In this document: one piece after another, positions 1 through 6,022 of the stretch
Layout of the letters: each line of letters begins with the position of its first letter
Numbering within the stretch: position 1 is the first letter of the stretch
DNA from: Fidelibacterota bacterium
GTDB lineage: Bacteria > Fidelibacterota > Fidelibacteria > Fidelibacterales > DSDE01
Reading direction: 5' to 3'
DNA length: 7,954 bases
Assembly (NCBI GenBank): GCA_011049095.1
Contig: DSDE01000456.1
Span: forward strand, 1 to 7,954
Program-made: the position numbers and the translations under genes
Notes under the pieces: model-generated
Databases searched by the model: none
Seen by the model: the letters and a program-made list of their open reading frames with translations, nothing else
Told to the model about the DNA's origin: nothing

Positions 1-18
1 ATCAGCAATCAACAATTG

Positions 19-1212
19 TCAGTTGTGATAACGTTTTTTCACGAAATCGCGGATGAGAGTGTAAGCTTTATCAAGAATCTGCTCATTCGGGAGAAAAACG
101 ATGCGCAGGTGCTGGGTTTCCGGTTTCTGGCCGAAGCCTGATCCATACACCGTGACCACGCCGGTTTCACGGATCAGATCGCTCACAAATGTGACATCAT
201 CTTCGGGAATATTTAGCTTCGGAAAGGCATAAAATGCGCCCTGGGGCACTGTGCAGCTTATTTCGGGAATCTCATTGAGCATCTTCACAGTCAGATCGCG
301 GCGTACTCTCAAGATATCCATCATCGCTTTGATGTGGTCCTGCGGTCCATCCAGCGCTGGTTTAATAGCCCACTGCATCGGATGGCTGGCGCTGAGGCGG
401 CTACGGGCCATCTTGTTCACACCTTCGACATAGTCTGCCATTACATCTTTCGGGCCGCTGAAGATCACCCAGCCAATTCTCCAGCCTGGAACAATATATG
501 ATTTAGAAAGACCATTAAAAGTCACTACTGGCACATCATCAGCCAGGGAGGCTATACTGACAAACTCCTTGTCAAAAGTCAGTTTATCATAAATCTCATC
601 GCTAAAAATCACAAGATTGCGACGACGAGCCAAATCAAGCAGCTCTAATAGTGTCTCTTTGGGATAAACTGCACCGGTGGGATTATTTGGGTTAATGATG
701 ACAATGCCCTTGGTGCGGTCATTAATGCGGCCCTCGATATCGGCCACATCGAGATTCCAGTCATTTTCTTCATTGAGATAATAGGGATTGGCCTCCACTT
801 CAAGCTTTCCTAAAATCGCGCCGTAAAGACTATAGCTTGGATAGGGTAAGAGGAGATTATCACCAGAATTAACGAGCCCGGTGATAGCCAGATCAATACC
901 CTCGCTGGCACCCATGCTTACAATCACTTCCAAAACATTCTTAATACCATTGCGCTCTGCCTGGCGCTTAATAGCATCCACCGCCTCGGCAATGCCATTG
1001 CTGGGAGAATATCCATTCTGATTTTGCTTTATTGCATTGAAGACAGCCTCAACCATATGACGCGGCGGCTCAAAACCAAACATATTGGGATCGCCAATAT
1101 TCAGATAAAACATCTCTTTCCCTGTGGCTTTCACTTGATTAGCCAACACGACAACTTCACGAATTGCATACTCAATGCCCTTAATCCTACGGGCGGGTTT
1201 TACTTTTTCCAT
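19..1212 (-). CDS. PLP-dependent class I aminotransferase, AlaA/alanine transaminase-like
   Basis: This is a cytoplasmic fold-type I aminotransferase that probably moves amino groups between alanine or another amino acid and 2-oxoglutarate. The 397-residue product is complete and of normal length for the family. Visible motifs are NPNNPTG at 174-180 (Asn177 equivalent to Asn194 of aspartate aminotransferase), FSDEIYDK at 203-210 (Asp205 binds the pyridine nitrogen, Tyr208 the cofactor O3'), the Schiff-base Lys237 in FNGLSKSY, the GWRIGW segment with phosphate-binding Arg245, and the carboxylate-binding Arg370 in HLRIVFLP. The segments KGIVIINPNNPTGAVY and TFNGLSK resemble E. coli AlaA (YfbQ) closely as I recall it, which is why I favour alanine transaminase; substrate remains inferred. 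I chose the ATG at 1212 because AAGGAGG lies 7 nt upstream. An in-frame ATG at 1290 would give 423 residues, but the extra 26 are not family-like and have no ribosome site. It is transcribed away from the signalling operon and probably functionally separate. Confidence 0.95.
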   Translation of the reverse strand: MEKVKPARRIKGIEYAIREVVVLANQVKATGKEMFYLNIGDPNMFGFEPPRHMVEAVFNAIKQNQNGYSPSNGIAEAVDAIKRQAERNGIKNVLEVIVSMGASEGIDLAITGLVNSGDNLLLPYPSYSLYGAILGKLEVEANPYYLNEENDWNLDVADIEGRINDRTKGIVIINPNNPTGAVYPKETLLELLDLARRRNLVIFSDEIYDKLTFDKEFVSIASLADDVPVVTFNGLSKSYIVPGWRIGWVIFSGPKDVMADYVEGVNKMARSRLSASHPMQWAIKPALDGPQDHIKAMMDILRVRRDLTVKMLNEIPEISCTVPQGAFYAFPKLNIPEDDVTFVSDLIRETGVVTVYGSGFGQKPETQHLRIVFLPNEQILDKAYTLIRDFVKKRYHN

Positions 1213-1219
1213 TGCATAG

Positions 1220-1226
1220 CCTCCTT
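1220..1226 (-). promoter_or_regulatory. Shine-Dalgarno site of the aminotransferase
   Basis: On the minus strand the sequence reads AAGGAGG, followed by 7 nt and then ATG at 1212. It fixes the start of the aminotransferase at 1212 rather than at the upstream in-frame ATG codons at 1290 or 1239, neither of which has a comparable site. Confidence 0.9.
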
Positions 1227-1403
1227 CATAATTCGCCATGAACTTACTCAAAATAAAATCAAATCCCAAATGAGATTCACAGAAAATCATGAAATTAGCC
1301 CTTCATCCAAGAAGCGGAATTTCCCCGAGAGCTATATTGAAACTATCAAAGATGGCTTAAGGCTTTCTCTCCTATTTGGAATCCGTTATCATAGTTAAAA
1401 CCT

Positions 1404-1449
1404 TATCTTTGCATAAGCTTATTTCACAATATGATACGTTTTATATATT
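1404..1449 (+). promoter_or_regulatory. Candidate promoter region of the four-gene operon
   Basis: Several overlapping candidates are present and I cannot choose between them. TTGCAT (1409-1414) is followed after 15 nt by TATGAT (1430-1435), good hexamers with a short spacer. A second -10-like TATATT lies at 1444-1449. The octamer TATCTTTG at 1404-1411 also matches the TAnnTTTG -7 element of Bacteroidota promoters, but the nearest upstream TTTG (1375-1378) is 25 nt away, further than usual. Any of these would give a leader of roughly 80-120 nt before the ATG at 1535, and transcription would run through the CRP-like palindrome. Confidence 0.3.
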
Positions 1450-1450
1450 C

Positions 1451-1472
1451 ACACGTGAGAAAAATCACATTC
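1451..1472. promoter_or_regulatory. CRP-like operator (palindrome)
   Basis: The core reads CGTGA-GAAAAA-TCACA (1454-1469), matching the cAMP receptor protein consensus TGTGA-N6-TCACA at 9 of 10 positions, with ATT following the right arm as in the E. coli 22-mer. It is centred at 1461.5, about 73 nt before the first ATG of an operon that ends in a nucleotide cyclase. If the promoter lies at 1409-1435 or at the 1444-1449 hexamer, the site overlaps or follows the transcription start, which would fit repression. If transcription started near 1503, the site would be at -41.5 as for class II activation, but the -10 there is poor. No CRP gene is in view, so the binding factor is inferred. Confidence 0.45.
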
Positions 1473-1521
1473 ACAAGAAAAAACTGTTTCAGATTAAGAA
1501 ATAAAAAGCGATATTCTTTTT

Positions 1522-1528
1522 GGGGAGG
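1522..1528 (+). promoter_or_regulatory. Shine-Dalgarno site of the first operon gene
   Basis: GGGGAGG sits 6 nt before the ATG at 1535. It decides the start: the upstream in-frame TTG at 1520 overlaps this site, and beginning at 1535 gives a clean signal peptide. Confidence 0.88.
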
Positions 1529-1534
1529 ATAGAT

Positions 1535-2743
1535 ATGAGAAATATACAAACAGCGATAATACTAATATTGGCAATAATGCCTTATCTATATTCAACAGAT
1601 CTGCAGATAAGCGAAGAATATTTTAATGAGTCAATCGTAGTCTTTTATCTTTCTGATTTTGATTTCAATAATCCAGCTCGCAGCCCGTTGATTTTTGAAT
1701 ATCGGATTAGCGACGCCGCTCAGCCAGGACTCTGTGCTTTTCCCAACCCGGTGACGGTCAGTCTGGATTTTACGATAGAGGCAAGGATACCGGCGCTGGG
1801 CTGGAATCAATTTACTCTGCTGGCTCAGGCATCTGTCAATCCTTTTCCGCTGAATGGCCCCTTTCGCATCAATAATCGGATTTTAGGCGTGAATGTGGAT
1901 GCCACACAGGTATTGTATGAATGCAGTGAAGCCGGGCCTTATGTAGAAATTGGTGGCGGCAATGCGACGATCAACAGTGAAAACCTGGCATTGCTCAGTA
2001 ATGTGGTTTTAGCCACCAGCCAGCTGCCGGGTGGAATATATCGCTTTACATTTACCCTATACAATGAGTCTGAAGGTATGAGCAGCAATTTTACAAGGAC
2101 TGTCAGTGTCAGTTCTCCCAGACTTCTCAACCTGCTGAATCCTGGCAGCAATGCCCTTAACAGCAACAATTTTAGCGCGATCTATACCAGATACCCCCTT
2201 TTTCAGTGGGAAAGCGATCCTTGCGGATCCTGCAATTATGCCGTCCGTATCGCTGAATTTATCCCTGCTTATCATAATAGCCCTCAACAAGCGCTGCAGG
2301 ATGAATCAAGCCTTCCCTTTCCTGATGATGGGCAATTTTATCCATTGGGGAATAATATTACAATGCTGAACTATGAGCCATCGACTGGCGGAAAACAATT
2401 GGAGTTTGGCCATAGATATGTATGGCAGGTTAAAAAAACTTTTTCTACAACCGGTGGCAGCGAAGAGACTCTTAGTGAAATCTTTGGTTTTGCTGTCGTG
2501 GACCCAAGCAGCGGAAGCGGAAGCGATGGCCTGCCCACGGGAGCAATCGCCCAAGCTATCCGCGATATGATCGGCGAAATGCAGTTCAATGCCTGGTTTG
2601 GCCCAAATGGCCTTTTAACTGGCTATTTCCCCACTGGCAATATTGAGCAAAATGGCAGCAGCATCAGCAGCGGCGAGCTTGATAATATTCGTGCTGGCTT
2701 TCTCAATGGCTCATACACGATTCAAAATATCTCGGTGGAGTAA
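1535..2743 (+). CDS. Secreted protein with Fn3-like domain, function unknown
   Basis: This 402-residue exported protein is not one I can name. Residues 1-20 form a signal peptide (MRN, then a hydrophobic run to about Tyr19). Residues about 25-195 are rich in beta-strand patterns and may be a sandwich domain. Residues about 195-323 look like a fibronectin type III-like module: PLFQWESD, then YAVRIAEF, then the GHRYVWQVK strand at 292-300 and SEIFGFAVV at 314-322, the usual order of structural aromatics in such modules. A Gly/Ser linker (SSGSGSDG, 325-332) leads to a C-terminal segment of about 70 residues that ends in the hydrophobic pattern SYTIQNISVE. There are four cysteines (67, 130, 230, 233), the last two as CGSC, which could form disulfides in the periplasm. 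It leads the operon and is followed after 3 nt by the FecR gene, so its role is probably linked to envelope sensing or cell-surface architecture. That link is inference from position only. Confidence 0.88.
   Translation: MRNIQTAIILILAIMPYLYSTDLQISEEYFNESIVVFYLSDFDFNNPARSPLIFEYRISDAAQPGLCAFPNPVTVSLDFTIEARIPALGWNQFTLLAQASVNPFPLNGPFRINNRILGVNVDATQVLYECSEAGPYVEIGGGNATINSENLALLSNVVLATSQLPGGIYRFTFTLYNESEGMSSNFTRTVSVSSPRLLNLLNPGSNALNSNNFSAIYTRYPLFQWESDPCGSCNYAVRIAEFIPAYHNSPQQALQDESSLPFPDDGQFYPLGNNITMLNYEPSTGGKQLEFGHRYVWQVKKTFSTTGGSEETLSEIFGFAVVDPSSGSGSDGLPTGAIAQAIRDMIGEMQFNAWFGPNGLLTGYFPTGNIEQNGSSISSGELDNIRAGFLNGSYTIQNISVE
2737..2740 (+). promoter_or_regulatory. Shine-Dalgarno site of the FecR-domain gene, inside the preceding gene
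   Basis: GGAG (within GGTGGAG, 2734-2740) lies in the last sense codons of the preceding gene, 6 nt before the ATG at 2747. Stop and start are 3 nt apart, so the two genes are very probably cotranscribed and translationally linked. Confidence 0.75.
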
Positions 2744-2746
2744 GCT

Positions 2747-3439
2747 ATGAAATCAGTAAAATATTCGCTTTTTTTTATTCTGTTGCTCATTTTTGCAATG
2801 CCGCTTCAGGGGGCAGCTCAAAAGATGGCAGTCATAACAAAAGTACGAGGTGATGTACAGGTACGTTCTTCTCAGGAGAAAAAATTTACAGACAAAGCGG
2901 CCATTGGTAGGATACTCAGCGATGGCGATGAGATTAAAACAGGAAAAGATGCTTATGTGGTGCTCATCTTTTTAGATGATAAAAGTCAGGTAAAGCTATT
3001 AGAAAACTGTAGCATGCTGGTGCAGGGTGAAAAAAGTGGCGCTGGGCTGGATAAAGAGCTGGCAATGAGCCATGGGAAACTGAAAGCCGAGATCAGCGCT
3101 CAGCGACGGGGTGAATTTAAAATAGCTACACCCACATCTGTGGCGTCTGTGAAAGGCACTAATTTTTGGGTTATCTCTGATGCCACAACAGGCGACCAGA
3201 TTATCGGGCTCAGCGGCCTGGTAGAGCTTTTAAATCTTCTTAGCGGTGAAGTGACAACAGTGGGAGCAAATCAGACGGGAAATAGCTCGGTTGATGGTGA
3301 AGTGAATGTAAATCCCACAAATCCAGAAGATATTCCGAGTGATGAAGGCGAAGGAGACGGTGATCAGCCTTCTCAATTACGCATCGAATTTCAAGATGCC
3401 AATGGCAATATAAAAGAGATAATCATTGATTACCGATAA
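2747..3439 (+). CDS. Periplasmic FecR-domain protein
   Basis: This 230-residue protein has a signal peptide (Lys-rich start, hydrophobic core about 7-20, likely cleavage after GAA at 24) and one FecR domain over about residues 27-175. The domain signatures are visible: ITKVRGDVQVR (30-40), the turn LSDGDEIKTGKDAYVVLIFLD (57-77), the KLLENCSMLV strand (83-92), the ATPTSVASVKGTNFWV segment (127-142) and GLSGLVEL (154-161). A short acidic tail follows (PSDEGEGDGD, 197-206), then a final beta-like pair ending at 230. Unlike classical FecR it has no cytoplasmic anti-sigma region, no internal membrane segment and no sigma-factor neighbour, so it is a free periplasmic FecR module and not an ECF-sigma regulator. 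Such free FecR proteins often lie beside CHASE2 or cyclase genes. Here the barrel gene follows after 21 nt and the cyclase after that, so it may bind an envelope ligand or one of these partners; that role is inferred. Confidence 0.92.
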   Translation: MKSVKYSLFFILLLIFAMPLQGAAQKMAVITKVRGDVQVRSSQEKKFTDKAAIGRILSDGDEIKTGKDAYVVLIFLDDKSQVKLLENCSMLVQGEKSGAGLDKELAMSHGKLKAEISAQRRGEFKIATPTSVASVKGTNFWVISDATTGDQIIGLSGLVELLNLLSGEVTTVGANQTGNSSVDGEVNVNPTNPEDIPSDEGEGDGDQPSQLRIEFQDANGNIKEIIIDYR

Positions 3440-3460
3440 AGGCAGGCTCTGAACCTTGCG

Positions 3461-6022
3461 ATGCCTCTACTTTTTATTCGTCAAACCAGCCGCGTTTTTT
3501 TAATCTTTCTAACACTTGTTATTAGTCAGGGCAAGGCGCAAACAGGTGAGGGTGAGCTTTTTCATTCGCCGCCTGTCAATTACCGCGCCGGAGACAATCT
3601 GGAGCTAAAAGCCGTTTATTCAGGCAATGCCGCTGCCCTGAGTCAGATTACTCTTTTTTTCCGGGCAAAGGGAGGAAATGCTTATGCTCAGACTCAATTT
3701 CGGCAAATAAACGTAGAATGGCAAGCAACGCTTTCCGGCAATGAATTGCCTCGTGGCGGCATCGAATATTTTATTTTGGCAGAAACCGTTTATGGAGGCG
3801 CCATCAGTTTTCCCCCGGAGCGACCTGAATCTGAGCCGGTTTTTCTCACAGATATCACACCAGAAGAGAGGCAGGAGGAGGATATGGCTCTTGATCTGAG
3901 CCGCGGAACGGCTGCCGCAGACCTTCTTATTCTATCGCCGGAACCTGGCAGCACCATTGCCGAAGGTGAGCTTGTTATTGCTGTTTCTCTATTTAATGTG
4001 CCAGATGCAGATCTTAGCGCCATTCGCCTTTTCCTTGATAATGAAGACATCACCCGCTATGCAACCATCTCGCCGGATATCATCTCGGTTGTCCCACCTG
4101 CAAATTCTGTCTCCAATGGGACACACACCCTGACACTGCAATTGGCAAATCAATTTGGAACCATATTTAAACCCCTCTCCTGGACATTCACAAAAGCTTC
4201 ATTCGTCCGGGAAGAAAGGCAAATTTTCGGCAGACGCGGTCGCTTCAGCCTGGAATATCGCAATGAAAAGCTCCAGTCTGTCCGCAATGATTTGCTACGG
4301 GCGCAGCTGCGTTATGAAGGCTCTGTCAGTGATCTTCGCTATGGTCTCTATGCCAATTGGGTCAGCAATGACAATCCCCGCTATCAGCCCCGGAGCATCT
4401 ATAATCTCTTTATCGAAAGCAATTATCTAGAGCTAATCCTGGGTGATTTCAACCCTAATTTCAGTCGGCTGGGCCTTTGGGGAAATCGGGTCAGAGGCGC
4501 CGATATCAATCTCAAGCTGGGGCTATTCAACCTCCATTTTATACGTGGGCAGCTTTTGAGGCCCGTAAGCGGCAACGTGAGTTTTACTGACAGCACGGGG
4601 CAATATGTACATCGGACCTATACCTATGGAAGAAATGTCCTTGGACTGCGTCCCAGCATCGGCAGAGGCCAAACTTTTCAGGCCTGGATCAGCCTTATTC
4701 AATCGAGGGATGACACAACAAGCCTTCACGTCTCAAAAATTATCCCGCAATATGATGAGCGGATTCACTCCTTGGAACGGCTGGGGAATAAGCCTGTAGA
4801 TAATTTGATATTTACCGTGGGAAATGAACTTCATCTCGATGGCCGCAGACTCTCCTGGAGTCAGGAATTGGCTATGAGCCTTACAAACAGAAATATTCTG
4901 CCAGGAGTCGGAGATTCCATCGCCCTAGGTGAAACCGTCATTTCTCTTAGCGAAACATTAGACAGCTTAGGTGTACCCTTTAATCTAGAAGATATCTCGT
5001 TCCTCTTCATTTTTAATGAAAATACCGTCCTTCCGCTACCGGCAAAAATCACGGATGATCTCAGCTTAGAGTTTGAGCCGCTGAAGCTTGGCAAATATCC
5101 AACCCTGGCTTATGTTAGCAATCTCTCACTCAACTACTACCAAAACTATGTCACAATGGAATTACGCCGTATTGCACCTGAATTTGTGGCATTAGCTAAC
5201 CCCGGTAATCCATCAGACACAAAAATCTTTGACATATCTGACCGCATACGCCTATTTCATAATACTTTTTTCATCAATCTCCAATACCGGTCTCAGCGCG
5301 ACCATCTCATTGAAGGCACAAAAGAATTCACAACACGTTCCTCTAATATGTCTGTGGCCATGTCCCTTATGCCGGGAAACGAGCTGCCCAACGTAAATCT
5401 GGCCTTTCGCTCATATCTGAGTGAAAATAACGCCAGTCGGGTAGATACCATCATTTCCATCTATACAGACGAGAATGATCAGCTCAGAGAGCTGCGCATC
5501 TATCGTGACCCCCGATTAAGCAGCCGAAATATATTCCAGATCTATAGCCTGGCTCAGCCCATTACCATTGCTGGCCTGAAAAATAATCTTAATTTTAGCC
5601 TAATGCTAACAGAGCGTATTGATGAGATTCTCCAGCGACCACCTAATTTTATAAACAGTAATCTGACGATCAAGCTGTGGAGCGCATCATGGACAAGCCT
5701 TTGGCAACCCCAAACTCAATGGACCCTTAGCTATACCAGCAGCCAGAGCACTAGCAGCGGCAATCAGCGCTATTTCTACAGCGTTTACGGACTAAAGTTG
5801 GCGCAAAAACTATTTTCTGAAGCTCTCATCTGGAATAGCAGCCTGCAATACACAGACGCATGGGGCTCTGCTGTCTATCAGCAAAGCAGCATCCAAAGCG
5901 AGCTGCGCTATAATGCCGGCAGACATCAGTTTTCTCTTAACGGACTCTATCAGTTTCTGCAGCAAGAAAGAAAACAAACCCATAACCTGCGTATCAGCGG
6001 AAGGTATTCGGTATCATTATGA
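3461..6022 (+). CDS. Outer-membrane beta-barrel protein with two N-terminal Ig-like domains
   Basis: The 853-residue product has a signal peptide (hydrophobic run 12-22, probable cleavage after GKA at 26). Residues about 33-130 form a first Ig-like sandwich (GDNLELKAVY, ITLFFRAKGG, RGGIEYFILAETVYGG). Residues about 155-244 form a second (LLILSPEPGSTI, IRLFLDNEDIT, NGTHTLTLQLAN, ending LSWTFT). From about 255 to the end, alternating polar and hydrophobic strands with aromatic ends and short turns suggest a barrel of many strands, for example RGRFSLEYRNE, LRAQLRYEG, LRYGLYANWV, YLELILGDFNPNF, LSLNYYQNYVTMELRR, NLTIKLWSASW and LRISGRYSVSL. The last residue is Leu and not the Phe common in proteobacterial barrels. 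I find no cysteine in the whole protein. The start has no good ribosome site (only GGCAGG, 14 nt upstream), so translation may depend on coupling to the FecR gene 21 nt upstream. Its stop overlaps the cyclase start. I do not recognise a named family; transport or surface sensing are both possible. Confidence 0.88.
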   Translation: MPLLFIRQTSRVFLIFLTLVISQGKAQTGEGELFHSPPVNYRAGDNLELKAVYSGNAAALSQITLFFRAKGGNAYAQTQFRQINVEWQATLSGNELPRGGIEYFILAETVYGGAISFPPERPESEPVFLTDITPEERQEEDMALDLSRGTAAADLLILSPEPGSTIAEGELVIAVSLFNVPDADLSAIRLFLDNEDITRYATISPDIISVVPPANSVSNGTHTLTLQLANQFGTIFKPLSWTFTKASFVREERQIFGRRGRFSLEYRNEKLQSVRNDLLRAQLRYEGSVSDLRYGLYANWVSNDNPRYQPRSIYNLFIESNYLELILGDFNPNFSRLGLWGNRVRGADINLKLGLFNLHFIRGQLLRPVSGNVSFTDSTGQYVHRTYTYGRNVLGLRPSIGRGQTFQAWISLIQSRDDTTSLHVSKIIPQYDERIHSLERLGNKPVDNLIFTVGNELHLDGRRLSWSQELAMSLTNRNILPGVGDSIALGETVISLSETLDSLGVPFNLEDISFLFIFNENTVLPLPAKITDDLSLEFEPLKLGKYPTLAYVSNLSLNYYQNYVTMELRRIAPEFVALANPGNPSDTKIFDISDRIRLFHNTFFINLQYRSQRDHLIEGTKEFTTRSSNMSVAMSLMPGNELPNVNLAFRSYLSENNASRVDTIISIYTDENDQLRELRIYRDPRLSSRNIFQIYSLAQPITIAGLKNNLNFSLMLTERIDEILQRPPNFINSNLTIKLWSASWTSLWQPQTQWTLSYTSSQSTSSGNQRYFYSVYGLKLAQKLFSEALIWNSSLQYTDAWGSAVYQQSSIQSELRYNAGRHQFSLNGLYQFLQQERKQTHNLRISGRYSVSL

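Larger units (their letters stand above)
1213..1534. other. Divergent intergenic region
   Basis: This is 322 nt between two genes that read away from each other, so it must contain the promoters of both. It is AT-rich, especially at 1381-1520. The half next to the operon contains promoter-like hexamers, a CRP-like palindrome and three TTCACA repeats. The half next to the aminotransferase (about 1227-1380) shows no convincing promoter to me. A 42-codon plus-strand reading frame at 1270-1398 has no ribosome site and I do not consider it a gene. No tRNA, known riboswitch or strong hairpin was evident by eye. Confidence 0.8.

Noticed and set aside
10..25. Short inverted repeat (CAAC ... GTTG, with the palindrome ACAATTGT) around the aminotransferase stop
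   Set aside because: Arms of four bases, no GC-rich stem and no T-run in the direction of transcription, so it does not qualify as a terminator.
1213..1290. N-terminal extension of the aminotransferase to the ATG at 1290
   Set aside because: The extra 26 residues are not family-like, lack a ribosome site, and would read through the strong AAGGAGG site in front of the ATG at 1212.
1270..1398. A 42-codon plus-strand reading frame in the divergent intergenic region
   Set aside because: No ribosome site before the ATG at 1270, no recognisable motif, and its longer in-frame extension to 1024 is antisense to the aminotransferase.
1404..1411. TATCTTTG as a Bacteroidota-type -7 element
   Set aside because: The matching upstream TTTG is 25 nt away, beyond the usual spacing, and other sigma70-like hexamers overlap; kept only as one option within the promoter region.
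2507..2526. Short GGAAGC repeats near the end of the Fn3-like gene
   Set aside because: They encode a plain Gly/Ser linker; too few copies to be a meaningful DNA repeat.
3439..3457. Possible hairpin AAGG ... CCTT between the FecR and barrel genes
   Set aside because: Only a four-base stem with an 11-nt loop and no T-run; likely chance.
3790..4053. Long minus-strand open frames inside the barrel, Fn3-like and cyclase genes
   Set aside because: They are antisense to well-supported coding regions, have low-complexity or Arg/Ser-rich translations and no ribosome sites.
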